DNA from: Marinomonas shanghaiensis
GTDB taxonomy: Bacteria; Pseudomonadota; Gammaproteobacteria; Pseudomonadales; Marinomonadaceae
NCBI RefSeq assembly: GCF_003259175.1
Contig: NZ_QGOK01000003.1
Location: 1-64,000 of the forward strand
Length of the DNA: 64,000 nt
Direction of reading: 5' to 3'
The notes below the pieces were generated by a model that worked only from the letters and a program-made list of their open reading frames with translations, did not search any database and was not told the DNA's origin. Made by a program: the position numbers and the translations under genes. This document shows positions 16,631 through 26,020 of the stretch, piece after piece. Each line of letters opens with the position of its first letter. Position 1 is the first letter of the stretch.

Positions 16631-18163
16631 TTACGGTGTTTCAATGAATAAATCGCCTAAATGTGGGTAGTTTTGGTCATTCACTATGTCTTGTATTTTG
16701 ACATTGTCTTTTGCCGCCCAAATGAGCGATTGCCAATACAGCGGAACAACGGCTGCATCCTTGTCGAGCGTTTTTTCTATTTGTTGTAAAAGACGCAAGC
16801 GTCTTTCAGGGTTCATTTCTCGATTTGCTTGGCGAATATCATCGTCGATACTGGGCTGGCAATATTCGCTGGCATTATAAGCGCCTAGGCCTGTTTTGGC
16901 ATCCGCACAGGCGATAATAAATTCAAATAAGTTGTTTGAATCCATGGTGTCTGATTGCCAACCCAGCATCATCATATCGGCACTGCGGTTATCAAACTCT
17001 TTAAAGTATTGTGCTTTAGGCAGTGTTTTTAAATCCACCGTGATATTGATGCGAGCCAGCATCGCTGTAATAGCTTGAGCGACTTTTTCATCATTCATGT
17101 AGCGGTTGTTTGGTGCCATCATGCTGATACGAAAACCTTTTTCGTAGCCTGCCTGCTTCATCAAATCCAGCGCCTTAGAGACATTGTATTCAGGCTCTAG
17201 GTCATTAATGTGCCCCAAAAATCGATCAGGACTTAACTGACCAGCGGGTGTGGCATAACCTTTTAGGATTTTTTCCACAATGAGTGGTTTGTTGATGGCT
17301 AGGTTGATGGCTTTCCTGACTCTAACATCTTGGAATTCTACACGGCGTTTTTGGTTCATGTGCAGCAATAAAATACGTGTACTCGGCAGGGTTACCAATT
17401 GTATTCCTGGCATTTTCTTGGTGCGTTCCATGTCTATAGGTGATACGGGGAAAATAAAATCCACATCACCAGAAAGCAATGCAGCCAGTCTAGTCGAGTC
17501 CGCATGAATGGGCGTTAGGATAATATGGTCGACATTGCCAACGGTATCTTTATCCCAGTAATTGGGGTTGCGTTTAAGTTCCATACGGCTGCCCAGCTCG
17601 CGATTAATCAGTATGAAAGGACCTGTGCCGGACACATTGCTGGAGGCAAACGTTTCGCCATATTTAATGATTTCGTCATGGCCTTGGTAAAATGCTTTAT
17701 CAAGGGGGAAAACATAGGTCATTATGTTAAGTAACAAGGGATTCGTATAAGTGGTATGGACATCAACGGTATATTCGTCAACCATGGAGACCGAGTCTAT
17801 GGTGTCGAACATTGCTCGAAAATCCGGGGATCTCTTTAAGCGTTGAATGGTGTAAACCACGTCTTTTGCCGAGAAGGTATTACCATTGCTAAAAGTAACA
17901 TCCTTACGTAGGTAAAAACGCATGGTTTGAGCATCGAGGCGCTGCCATTTTGTGGCTAAACGAGGCTCGAACTGACCGTTTTGCTTCCACCGCAACAGTG
18001 GATCGAAAACAAGATGAGAAAACTGTAAGGTACTTTCAGACAGCTGTTCATGTGGATCCAATGAAACAGGATCTGCGTCAAACGCCATTCTGAGTGTTGT
18101 AGCTGCCGCCTTGTTCCATAATATGAGCGCTAAGCAACAAGCTATAATAACCTTTATTTTCAT
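16631..18163 (-). CDS. Periplasmic peptide-binding protein of ABC transporter (SBP family 5)
   Basis: The protein has 510 residues and a Sec signal peptide (MKIKVIIACCLALILWNKAAA, split here for length: MKIKVIIACC, LALILWNKAAA) with a likely cleavage after AAA at ~residue 21; no lipobox is in place despite two cysteines. The mature protein starts TLRMAFDADPVSLDPHE, the usual family-5 beginning, with further family motifs WKQNGQFEPRLATKW and DVVYTIQRL. It is the first gene of the minus-strand transporter operon and delivers the substrate to the permease pair. Family-5 proteins bind peptides, but also nickel, heme, glutathione or opines, so the ligand is not certain. Confidence 0.92.
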   Translation of the reverse strand: MKIKVIIACCLALILWNKAAATTLRMAFDADPVSLDPHEQLSESTLQFSHLVFDPLLRWKQNGQFEPRLATKWQRLDAQTMRFYLRKDVTFSNGNTFSAKDVVYTIQRLKRSPDFRAMFDTIDSVSMVDEYTVDVHTTYTNPLLLNIMTYVFPLDKAFYQGHDEIIKYGETFASSNVSGTGPFILINRELGSRMELKRNPNYWDKDTVGNVDHIILTPIHADSTRLAALLSGDVDFIFPVSPIDMERTKKMPGIQLVTLPSTRILLLHMNQKRRVEFQDVRVRKAINLAINKPLIVEKILKGYATPAGQLSPDRFLGHINDLEPEYNVSKALDLMKQAGYEKGFRISMMAPNNRYMNDEKVAQAITAMLARINITVDLKTLPKAQYFKEFDNRSADMMMLGWQSDTMDSNNLFEFIIACADAKTGLGAYNASEYCQPSIDDDIRQANREMNPERRLRLLQQIEKTLDKDAAVVPLYWQSLIWAAKDNVKIQDIVNDQNYPHLGDLFIETP

Positions 18164-18385
18164 TCTCTCTGTCTCTTTATTGGGTATGGCTTACAGAAGA
18201 CGATAGTGTGTTTTTATCAAACCATATTGACACAGTTTAGGTAGTCGAGCGGAAATCCTGACCATATAGACCACTCTGCATTTTTGCAAAAAAATGAGTA
18301 AAAAGACAGTAAGACTATTTTGTTTTGTCATATTAAGTGCGAAATGTGTTCTATTTGGATGATCTGATCAACGTGATAGGTAAAT

Positions 18386-18967
18386 ATGAATTATTTTGCG
18401 CATCTGCACATTGCCTCAATCACTCACACTTCTTGGGTTGGCAATTTGTTAGGAGATTTTCCTGTCGAGCCGACAAATTTAGATGCAGACTTACTGGCGG
18501 GCTGGCGATTGCATCAAAAAGTCGATGTGATGGTGGATCAGCATGAAGCCAGTGTGTTGTTTCGTTCGATGGAACGAAAGGGGCGTCGTCGATTTGCTGG
18601 GATAGTGCAAGACATCGTGATGGATTATTGGTTAATTCAATATTGGCAAGATTTTAGCTCCCAAGCTTTGCCAGCATTTTGTGAACAGGCCGTTCTGGGG
18701 TTGGTGCAGGACAAGGAGCGAAGCCCTGACCGTTTAAAAAATATGATTCACTCTTTAGAGCGTGAAAATTGGTTGTCTAATCTAGGTACCCAAGAAGGGG
18801 TTGAGAAGGCGATTCACTCTATCATGCGGCGTTGGCAGCATGGCGCTCATTTACAGGGCTTTGTGGATGAATTGCCTGCTGTCATTGCACAAGCAGAGGC
18901 GCCATTTTTGCGCTTGTATCCTGACTTGCTTGACTATGTGCAGCAAGAAGTAAAAAACGTGGTATGA
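18386..18967 (+). CDS. acpH: Acyl carrier protein phosphodiesterase
   Basis: The protein has 193 residues and belongs to the AcpH family (formerly DUF479). It removes the 4'-phosphopantetheine group from holo-ACP. The N-terminus MNYFAHLHIASIT with GNLLGDFP is diagnostic and supplies metal-binding His and Asp residues of the HD-like fold; LAGWRLHQKVD and DIVMDYWL carry further conserved His and Asp. Length matches E. coli AcpH (193). The gene is divergent from the ABC operon and is followed by a hairpin terminator. Confidence 0.92.
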   Translation: MNYFAHLHIASITHTSWVGNLLGDFPVEPTNLDADLLAGWRLHQKVDVMVDQHEASVLFRSMERKGRRRFAGIVQDIVMDYWLIQYWQDFSSQALPAFCEQAVLGLVQDKERSPDRLKNMIHSLERENWLSNLGTQEGVEKAIHSIMRRWQHGAHLQGFVDELPAVIAQAEAPFLRLYPDLLDYVQQEVKNVV

Positions 18968-18982
18968 AAAAACAATGAAAAA

Positions 18983-19008
18983 AACCGAGGCCACACACAG
19001 CCTCGGTT
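18983..19008 (+). terminator. Hairpin terminator after acpH
   Basis: A perfect 9-bp stem, AACCGAGGC and GCCTCGGTT, encloses a CACACACA-type loop just after the acpH stop. An A run precedes it, but the T run after it is short, so it might work better on the minus strand or be an attenuated stop. Confidence 0.55.
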
Positions 19009-19058
19009 AAATGGATCGATTCGTGACGCAAATCACTGCGATCCGATCGAGAGAACAA

Positions 19059-19109
19059 CCATATAAACGTTGTAAGCTCAGTGCAGATTCTTTGCTTTCG
19101 TTTATATGG
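19059..19109. repeat. Perfect 11-bp inverted repeat upstream of ylqF
   Basis: CCATATAAACG at 19059-19069 is repeated in inverted form (CGTTTATATGG) at 19099-19109, with a 29-base spacer. It lies about 150 bases before the ylqF start, within a 295-base spacer that has no gene. It could be a regulator site or the base of an RNA stem. Confidence 0.5.
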
Positions 19110-19262
19110 AGTGAAGGAGTATAGGGCGTTTGTTATGTGTCGCCTTGATTTGGATCAGATTAAAGTGTGTTACTTAAATTAAAGAGTATTTTCTCTATCT
19201 TGAGAAGAACTTATGGTAGAATCCGCCACCGAAAAAGACTTGGTTAAAATGGGAGTGTTAGG

Positions 19263-20291
19263 TTGAGCGTTCAGTGGTATCCAGGGCACATGAATAAAGC
19301 GCGTCGAGAAATCGAAGAGGTCATGACGCAAGTAGACATCGTGATTGAAGTGTTGGATGCCCGCATTCCTGATTCCAGTCAAAATCCTATGCTTAATACC
19401 TTGCGTGGTGATGTCCCCGTACTGCGGTTGCTGAATAAAAAAGATTTAGCGGACAAATCTCGTCTAGACTTATGGTTAGAGCACTGGCGTGGCAGTGAAA
19501 CGGTGTTAGCGCATCCGTTTTCCACTTTGGATAAAGCCGACGTGGCGAAAGTCAGCCAATGGGTGAGCCAAATGGTTCCCCACAGAGGCAGTGCTGAAAA
19601 GCCGATTCGAGCCATGATTGCCGGTATTCCCAATGTTGGTAAGTCGAGTTTGATGAATGCTTTATTAGGACGTCGTGTTGCAAAAGTAGGTGACGAACCC
19701 GCGGTGACAAAGTCGCAACAAAAGCTGAAAGTGACGAATGGTTTTCAGATATTGGATACGCCGGGTATTTTATGGCCGAAAATTGAAAACCCTGATGCCA
19801 GTTATCGCTTGGCTGTTACGGGTGCCGTTCGTGCTACCGCTATTAATTATGAAGACGTTGCCTTGGTGGGTTTGACGTTTTTTATTGCCGACTATTTAGA
19901 CTCTCTTGTGACGCGTTATAAGTTAAAAGAGATTTCAGCGGACCCCTACGAGGTGCTCAAAGTTATTGGTTCCAAGCGCGGGGCGTTACGGGCTGGTGGT
20001 AAAGTCGACATGCACAAAGCGGCAGAAGTCTTTTTGAATGATGTTAGAACCGGTGCGATAGGGCCTTATGTCATGGAAACACCGGAAATGATTGCGCACG
20101 AAGAACGTTTGGTTGAAGAAGCAAAAGCGAAAAAAGAAGCCGAACGACAAGCAAGGTTGGCGGCAGCTGTGCCGCAACGACAACAGGCGAGTAATCGAGC
20201 TTATCGGGATGCGCAAGTAATGGATCAAACTGAATTAACCGATCAGGCTCAAACTATTAAGCAAGATGAGAACACAGATGACAAACAGTGA
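19263..20291 (+). CDS. ylqF: Ribosome biogenesis GTPase YlqF/RbgA
   Basis: The protein has 342 residues and is a circularly permuted GTPase: the G4 motif NKKD (58-61) precedes G1 GIPNVGKS (121-128) and G3 DTPG (165-168). The start MSVQWYPGHMNKARR is the family hallmark and supports the TTG start codon; GGGAG lies 8 bases before it. The family assists late 50S subunit assembly. The tail after residue ~285 is charged and Gln/Ala-rich. The stop overlaps the region just ahead of yacL, so the two genes are probably co-transcribed. Confidence 0.93.
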   Translation: MSVQWYPGHMNKARREIEEVMTQVDIVIEVLDARIPDSSQNPMLNTLRGDVPVLRLLNKKDLADKSRLDLWLEHWRGSETVLAHPFSTLDKADVAKVSQWVSQMVPHRGSAEKPIRAMIAGIPNVGKSSLMNALLGRRVAKVGDEPAVTKSQQKLKVTNGFQILDTPGILWPKIENPDASYRLAVTGAVRATAINYEDVALVGLTFFIADYLDSLVTRYKLKEISADPYEVLKVIGSKRGALRAGGKVDMHKAAEVFLNDVRTGAIGPYVMETPEMIAHEERLVEEAKAKKEAERQARLAAAVPQRQQASNRAYRDAQVMDQTELTDQAQTIKQDENTDDKQ

Positions 20292-20302
20292 GGTTCACGG
20301 TC

Positions 20303-20683
20303 ATGGATTATGAAATTGCCTTTGATCAGGACGAAAATGTTTATCGTATTTATACGGGATACGAGTTTGCCGCCATTGGCGAATGGGTTTCCGAATATGT
20401 GCGGGATTTGGAGAGTATTCAGCGGGTGCTGATGGCGGCTCGTTTAGCGGAAACAGCGAAAGAAGTGACGGAGTTTAAACACGGTCCTTTTGATGTTGTG
20501 TTAAGTGAAGAGGGCGTCTCAGTTTCGAGGCAGATAGACCTAGATTCAGCCGAAGAAGAGATAAAGGCGATGTTTGATAGTCAAGAAAGCTTCTATCAAA
20601 CTTCGACCGATGGTATTCAAGCGGAATGTGGTTTAGACGACTTAATTGATTTAATTGAAAATTGGCACGAAGTACTACAATAG
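20303..20683 (+). CDS. yacL: YacL family protein (UPF0231)
   Basis: The protein has 126 residues from ATG 20303 and begins MDYEIAFDQDENVYRIYTGYE, matching the YacL/UPF0231 family (E. coli starts MDYEF). A GTG 15 bases upstream is open but lacks support; GAGG before the ATG is acceptable. The protein is acidic and soluble. Its function is not established. It starts 11 bases after the ylqF stop. Confidence 0.8.
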   Translation: MDYEIAFDQDENVYRIYTGYEFAAIGEWVSEYVRDLESIQRVLMAARLAETAKEVTEFKHGPFDVVLSEEGVSVSRQIDLDSAEEEIKAMFDSQESFYQTSTDGIQAECGLDDLIDLIENWHEVLQ

Positions 20684-20768
20684 CCTTAACGTGTTAGGGT
20701 AGTTGTTCCTTGCGCTGGCTGGGTTTACACTAGTGCTTGTTTATTTTTTACGTTTTTAGGGAGCCGAT

Positions 20769-21368
20769 ATGCTCATCGAATTGGAAAAAGCCCGCACTCG
20801 AAATAATGTTGTTCGCATTTTTCGTGAGGAATTGGATGGACCAGATAGCTGGACTGACGGTTTTGTTGTGGATGCCAACGAAGAAATGGTTTTGCTCCAA
20901 TTGGTGGATGACAGTGTTCGTCTTAATGGCTACCAAATCCTCTTTTTGGAAGATATTAGCGACTTTGCTCACCCTGCTCCCTTTAATGATTTTCAAAAGA
21001 AAGTCTTAGAGCTTCGCGGCGAAGTAGTAACGGATCCTGAAGTAGAGCTTGATGACTTGGCGGTGTTGCTGATTGACATCAGTGAAGAGTTTGGGCTCGT
21101 TACCTTGCACCGTGAAGAGGTGGAGCCTGACAGTTGCGAAATCGGCCGTGTTGTTCGTGCTGATGCAGTGACGTACGAGCTAGAAGAAATTGGCTCTGAT
21201 GCCCGTTGGTTTGACGATACCTTTGAATACGATCTGTACGATATAACGCGTATTGAATTCGGTGGCGCTTATGAAGATGCGTTGTTACTAGCGAATGACG
21301 CCATGGGCGATGATGCCTACGAACGTTCGGACGAATACCCTGACGACGGTATTGTAGACGAAGATTAG
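20769..21368 (+). CDS. Acidic hypothetical protein with two related repeats
   Basis: The protein has 199 residues, is strongly acidic and ends in an Asp/Glu-rich tail (SDEYPDDGIVDED). It has a good Shine-Dalgarno (GGGAG). Two segments align: VVRIFREELDGPDSWTDGFVV (~14-34, split as VVRIFREELDG and PDSWTDGFVV) and LVTLHREEVEPDSCEIGRVV (~112-131). Each repeat continues into predicted beta strands and ends in LEDISDF or LYDITRIEF. This suggests a duplicated small beta-barrel (SH3- or Sm-like) unit. I do not recognise a named family. It has its own downstream terminator. Confidence 0.65.
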   Translation: MLIELEKARTRNNVVRIFREELDGPDSWTDGFVVDANEEMVLLQLVDDSVRLNGYQILFLEDISDFAHPAPFNDFQKKVLELRGEVVTDPEVELDDLAVLLIDISEEFGLVTLHREEVEPDSCEIGRVVRADAVTYELEEIGSDARWFDDTFEYDLYDITRIEFGGAYEDALLLANDAMGDDAYERSDEYPDDGIVDED

Positions 21369-21395
21369 TGACCTACTCTTTTTCTATTTCATAGT

Positions 21396-21420
21396 AAAAA
21401 CGCCTTAACGGGCGTTTTTT
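21396..21420 (+). terminator. Rho-independent terminator after the acidic repeat protein
   Basis: The stem AAAAACGCC and GGCGTTTTT encloses TTAACG and is followed by a T run. It is the standard intrinsic terminator layout. Confidence 0.85.
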
Positions 21421-21522
21421 TATTTATATTGTTGTATTTATGTTGTTCTATTAAGTGATGGTGACGGTTTTGGGTGACGTGTTGTGCGAATGAAACGAAA
21501 TAGAAAAATAGGAAGCTTTTTT

Positions 21523-23886
21523 ATGTCTCGATGGGTAACCCTTCTTTTAGTGATAATACTCGTTTCTGGTTGCGCGGCTTACGCCACTCATCAATTCGAT
21601 AATGCTTTTGGCGCGCAGAATGCGGCTAATCGTGCTGCTGATGTGAGTGAAGAAGAGGCGGTTTTTTATAATGAGCAAGTAAGGCCTATCTTAGACAGCC
21701 GTTGTGTGTCTTGTCACGCTTGTTACGATGCGCCTTGTCAGTTGAAGTTGACGGCCGTAGGTGGGATTGAGCGTGGAGGTTCGAAAGAGCTTGTTTATGA
21801 TGGTACTCGCTTATTGGCGTCCTCTCCAACGCGTTTGTTTATTGATGCAAAAAGTACAGATGAATGGCGGGCAAAAGGATTTCATCCTGTTTTAAACGAA
21901 CGTGAGCAATCTCCGTCAGCAAATTTGCAAGGTAGCTTATTGTATCGTGCGGTTGCCCTACGCAAGAAACAGGGAGATTTTACCCAACCGATTTTACCTG
22001 ACAGCTATGATTTCTCACTTGCTCGTGATCAGCAGTGTGTTGGTATTGAAGAATATCAGCAATTTGAAAGAGATTACCCTAATTGGGGGATGCCTTATGG
22101 TCTGCCTGCGTTAAGTAACAATGAATACGATGTGTTAACTCGGTGGTTAGCGCAAGGCGGTAAAATGCCCGAGGCCAAGCCTTTGCCCGCTAAACTGCAG
22201 CAACAAGTAGCTCTGTGGGAGTCGCGGTTGAATGGTGACGATCTCAAAGGAAGATTGGTTTCACGATATATTTACGAGCATCTTTATTTGTATAGCCTTT
22301 ATTTGGGTGAGGGGGGATCTGATGAAAGTGAGGCGTTTCGTTTCCAGTTAGTGCGTTCTAAAACGCCACCAGGAGAGCCGATTGATCGCATTGCCACGCG
22401 TCGTCCTTATGATGCGCCGGGTGTGGAGCATGTGTATTACCGACTCTGGGCCGACCCTGAAGTCAAGGTTCAAAAAAATCATATTCCTATGCAGTTAGAT
22501 GAGGCGCGATACGCTCGTTGGCAGTCTTATTTTTATGGAGAGGATTATACGGTTACTAGAGATCCAGGTTATGCACCTGAAGTCGCGACGAACCCGTTTA
22601 AAGCTTTCCGTGACATTCCTGCTTACGGGCGTTACCGTTTCCTGTTAGATCATTCACAAAAAACCATCATGTCTTTTATTAAGGGGCCTGTTTGCCGTGG
22701 GCAGGTTGCTGTGAATGTTATTAATGAGCAGTTTTGGGTGTATTTTCTGGACCCTGAGATTGCTTACAACAAAGGGTCTGCTGATTATTTAGAAGATCAA
22801 GTACAGAACTTAGATTTGCCCGCAATTGGGTCAAGTAACACCTTGTTACCTACGTCTTGGGTGACGTTTTCTGAGCAACAGAAATCTTATTTGTCTGCTA
22901 AGGCAGCATTGATTGAAACAGAAGTTGGCAAGACGATTCCTTTAGATTTGAGTGTTATCTGGGATGGCGATGGAAATAATCAAAATGCCGCGTTAACGGT
23001 TTTTCGTCACTTCGATAATGCCTCTGTCGTAAAAGGGATGGTGGGTCAGCACCCTAAAACGGCTTGGGTTATCGATTACCCTTTATTGGAGCGTATTCAT
23101 TATTTGTTAGTGGCTGGATTTGATGTGTATGGCAATGTGGGTCATCAATTAGTGACTCGCTTGTATATGGATTTCTTACGAATGGAAGGGGAAATGAATT
23201 TCTTGCTTCTGCTGCCCAAAGAAGATCGTGAGTCCATCCGACAATATTGGTATCGAGATGCCAATCAAACCATCAAAGATTATATTTTCAGCGATTACAT
23301 AAAAGTGGATAGTCAATCTCAAATCGAATACAGCACAGACGATCATCAGTCTGAGTTGTATGAGAAACTCAGACACAAGCTGGCTGCAGTGTTGGATCAT
23401 GGTTATGACTTAGAGCAGAGCAAGTTATCAGCGGAACAAATTAAAGCCTTGTATCGACTTCAGTCTGTCCGTGGCGGTGGTTTGGTGCACTTGCCTAATG
23501 TGGCTACTGTGTTGGTGACACAACAAGGCGTACCGTTGGAAGTGATTAGTATGATACACAATAAAGCCCACGCCAATATATCAAGCTTGCTGGATGAAGA
23601 GGCGGCTCGATTGCCGGAAGAGGATGGTGTTACCTTGGTAAAAGGTGTGCTGGGCGATTATCCGAACGTTTTAATGCAGGTAGAAGAAAGTGAACTGATT
23701 GCCTGGGCAGATCAGGTGGCGAATCTTAAAACACAAGCGGACTACTCAAGTCTTCTTGATAGCTTTGGTATCCGTAGAACGCATCCTAATTTTTGGTTCG
23801 TCAGTGATGCAATCGGTAATCTAAACGCGATAGATCGCCCCAGAGAGAGCGGTATACTGGATTATAATCGCTTAGAAAATAGATAG
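21523..23886 (+). CDS. cti: Fatty acid cis-trans isomerase (lipoprotein-like, heme-binding)
   Basis: The start ATG 21523 is preferred because GGAAG lies 7 bases before it and it gives a compact lipoprotein signal (MSRWVTLLLVIILVSGC, Cys17); the frame is open to GTG 21484. The product is 787 residues. The heme c motif CVSCH follows at ~61-65 within FYNEQVRPILDSRCVSCHAC, as in Cti of Pseudomonas and Vibrio. Cti converts cis-unsaturated phospholipid acyl chains to trans isomers in the periplasm during solvent, heat or salt stress. Length agrees with the family (~760-790). It is monocistronic. Confidence 0.92.
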   Translation: MSRWVTLLLVIILVSGCAAYATHQFDNAFGAQNAANRAADVSEEEAVFYNEQVRPILDSRCVSCHACYDAPCQLKLTAVGGIERGGSKELVYDGTRLLASSPTRLFIDAKSTDEWRAKGFHPVLNEREQSPSANLQGSLLYRAVALRKKQGDFTQPILPDSYDFSLARDQQCVGIEEYQQFERDYPNWGMPYGLPALSNNEYDVLTRWLAQGGKMPEAKPLPAKLQQQVALWESRLNGDDLKGRLVSRYIYEHLYLYSLYLGEGGSDESEAFRFQLVRSKTPPGEPIDRIATRRPYDAPGVEHVYYRLWADPEVKVQKNHIPMQLDEARYARWQSYFYGEDYTVTRDPGYAPEVATNPFKAFRDIPAYGRYRFLLDHSQKTIMSFIKGPVCRGQVAVNVINEQFWVYFLDPEIAYNKGSADYLEDQVQNLDLPAIGSSNTLLPTSWVTFSEQQKSYLSAKAALIETEVGKTIPLDLSVIWDGDGNNQNAALTVFRHFDNASVVKGMVGQHPKTAWVIDYPLLERIHYLLVAGFDVYGNVGHQLVTRLYMDFLRMEGEMNFLLLLPKEDRESIRQYWYRDANQTIKDYIFSDYIKVDSQSQIEYSTDDHQSELYEKLRHKLAAVLDHGYDLEQSKLSAEQIKALYRLQSVRGGGLVHLPNVATVLVTQQGVPLEVISMIHNKAHANISSLLDEEAARLPEEDGVTLVKGVLGDYPNVLMQVEESELIAWADQVANLKTQADYSSLLDSFGIRRTHPNFWFVSDAIGNLNAIDRPRESGILDYNRLENR

Positions 23887-24048
23887 AGGCGTTGTTTTTT
23901 TTGCTAAGAGTGTTGGAGCGTTGTTGGCTTTTATTAGAATGGGTTGGCAGCGCTTCTGCATTTTGTGCATGATTGTTGGCTTGTTCTCTGTCGAAATGCT
24001 CCCAAATAGCGGTTATGTTCTTTATAACCTGATTATTGGGTAAGCATT

Positions 24049-25032
24049 ATGATTCCTTTTTCTATTCTTGATTTAGCCCCTGTTGCAGAGGGGTACTCTG
24101 TTGCTGATTCTTTGAAGATGAGTCGTCGAATGGCCATTGCTGCAGAGGAAAATCAATTCGCACGTTTTTGGTTGGCTGAGCACCATGGTATGGCAGGCGT
24201 TGCTAGTTCCGCGACATCTGTGGTGTTGTCTTATATTGGGGCGGCCACCTCCACGATTCGTATCGGTTCAGGTGGTGTTATGCTGCCCAATCATTCTCCA
24301 TTAGTGATTGCGGAGCAGTTTGGTACCTTGGCGGAATTGTATCCTGGCCGAGTGGATTTGGGGTTGGGTCGAGCGCCGGGGACGGACATGCAGACGGCAC
24401 GTGCTTTGCGTCGCAACATGGAAGCCTCTGTCGATAGTTATCCAGACGATGTTTTAGAATTGCAGCGCTTGCTTGGTCAGAGCGTTCAAGGTGTGATGGC
24501 GGTTCCTGGTTACAATACGAATGTCCCCCTTTGGATGTTGGGATCAAGTCTGTATAGCGCTCAAGTGGCAGCCGAGTTTGGTTTGCCTTATTCTTTTGCG
24601 TCGCACTTCGCACCGGATCAATTGATTCAAGCGTTGACGGTCTACCGTCGAAACTTCAAAGCGTCTGAACAGCTTGCCAAGCCTTATACCATGGCGGGTG
24701 TGATGGCTGTCGTGGCGGATACGGATGAAGAGGCAAAGTACTTGTTCACGTCGGCTCAGCAGCAATTTGTTAATTTGCGTCGTAACCGAAATGTGCCTTT
24801 TGCAAAGCCTGTCGATACTATGAACAATATTTGGTCACCAAGTGAAAAGCACATGGTTGATCATATGTTGCAGTATGCCATGGTGGGGTCTAAAGAAAGC
24901 GTCGCGTTTCAATTGATGAGTTTTCTAGAATTAACGAATGTGGATGAGCTTATTGTCTCCATGCCAATCCATGATGCGGAAGCGAGATTGAAATCCCTAC
25001 GCCTAATGGCTGAGATTAGAGACAGTTTTTAA
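24049..25032 (+). CDS. Luciferase-like monooxygenase (LLM class flavin-dependent oxidoreductase)
   Basis: The protein has 327 residues. [12 protein letters not shown] at the N-terminus, [43 protein letters not shown] and [10 protein letters not shown] are characteristic of the YhbW-like branch of bacterial luciferase-like flavoproteins. These use reduced FMN and oxygen on varied substrates, and many have no known substrate. There is no luxB partner or aldehyde system nearby, so light emission is not implied. It is monocistronic and followed by a strong convergent terminator. Confidence 0.88.
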   Translation: MIPFSILDLAPVAEGYSVADSLKMSRRMAIAAEENQFARFWLAEHHGMAGVASSATSVVLSYIGAATSTIRIGSGGVMLPNHSPLVIAEQFGTLAELYPGRVDLGLGRAPGTDMQTARALRRNMEASVDSYPDDVLELQRLLGQSVQGVMAVPGYNTNVPLWMLGSSLYSAQVAAEFGLPYSFASHFAPDQLIQALTVYRRNFKASEQLAKPYTMAGVMAVVADTDEEAKYLFTSAQQQFVNLRRNRNVPFAKPVDTMNNIWSPSEKHMVDHMLQYAMVGSKESVAFQLMSFLELTNVDELIVSMPIHDAEARLKSLRLMAEIRDSF

Positions 25033-25054
25033 GCTTTCAAAAGCAATAGCCGAT

Positions 25055-25092
25055 AAAAAAACCACTGAACTTTGCTCAGTGGCTTTTTTTTT
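25055..25092. terminator. Bidirectional terminator between LLM oxidoreductase and lipid A acyltransferase
   Basis: The stem CCACTGA and TCAGTGG is flanked by seven A residues and eight T residues, so it can act in both directions between convergent genes. The T run overlaps the end of the minus-strand gene. Confidence 0.85.
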
Positions 25093-26020
25093 ACTGATCG
25101 TATGGTGACGGATCGCCCGCGACAGGTTGTGTTTTAAAGCGTCTGTGTGACCAATAATATTGCTCTTTTTTTGGCTCAATAACGGCTTGCATCAGCTCAT
25201 TTATTCTTGTCGCGTTTTCAACATCATCTTGGCTAGGGTAGTTTTCCACTTCAGTCAAACTAAGGTGATAGCCATTTTCTGTTCTGCCGTAATCATAAAG
25301 CACTACTGGCGCATTGGTCATATTTGCGATGCGACCAATATGAGCAATGGTGGCACATTGTCTGCCATAGAAAGGCGCGAAGACAGAGTTTCTGCGGCCG
25401 TAATCTTGATCAACTGCGTACCAGACGGCTTTGTTTTGTTTGAGTGATTTCAGCACTTCTCGCATGTTTGTACGTTCAATGGTTTTGGAGAAAATGGCTT
25501 TCCGTTGACGCTCCATCACCCAATTCATAACAGGATTGGTTTGTAATTTGTAAATGGGATGAGCATCGACAAAGCGGGGCATTTGACTGCCACAAATATC
25601 CAATGAGGAAAAGTGACCACTTATTAATATGCAGCCTCGTCCTTTCGCTAAGACGCTGTCTATCACTTCTTGGCCTTCAAAGGTAACACGAGACTGGAAT
25701 TTGCTAGGGCCTTGGAACCAAGATGAGAACGTCTCGATAGTGCCTTTGCCCATACTTTCAAAATGTGCCTTAGTCAGAGCTTTTCTATCGGTCTCGTTCA
25801 TATCTGGATAGCATATTTTTAAGTTAACATCGCAGATGTGTCGACGTCTCTTAGCAATGGCATGAAGTGTACGACCAAGATATTTACCAAGTTTCTGTTG
25901 TAGTGCCCAAGGCAAAAAACTCAGTGCGTAAGCGATTCCCATCGCAAACCAGCTTAACCAGTGTTTTGGGCCAAGGTAATGAGTAATGCTTTTGTCTAGA
26001 GTTGATATTTTTTTAGCCAT
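25091..26020 (-). CDS. LpxL/HtrB family lipid A acyltransferase
   Basis: The start ATG 26020 (MAKKISTLDK) has GGAAGG six bases before it and overlaps the end of kdkA by 8 bases; the longer frame is not favoured. The product is 309 residues. One membrane anchor (~20-38, with WLSWFAMGIAYALSFLPWAL) precedes the catalytic HX4D motif GHFSSLD (His136, Asp141). VWYAVDQDYGRRNSVFAPFYG is the second conserved block. The family adds secondary acyl chains (laurate, myristate or palmitoleate) to Kdo2-lipid IVA. Its donor chain cannot be told from sequence. Confidence 0.87.
   Translation of the reverse strand: MAKKISTLDKSITHYLGPKHWLSWFAMGIAYALSFLPWALQQKLGKYLGRTLHAIAKRRRHICDVNLKICYPDMNETDRKALTKAHFESMGKGTIETFSSWFQGPSKFQSRVTFEGQEVIDSVLAKGRGCILISGHFSSLDICGSQMPRFVDAHPIYKLQTNPVMNWVMERQRKAIFSKTIERTNMREVLKSLKQNKAVWYAVDQDYGRRNSVFAPFYGRQCATIAHIGRIANMTNAPVVLYDYGRTENGYHLSLTEVENYPSQDDVENATRINELMQAVIEPKKEQYYWSHRRFKTQPVAGDPSPYDQ

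Noticed and set aside
24049..25032. Bioluminescence luciferase subunit
   Set aside because: The protein belongs to the YhbW-like branch; no luxA/luxB pair or aldehyde-supply genes are present.
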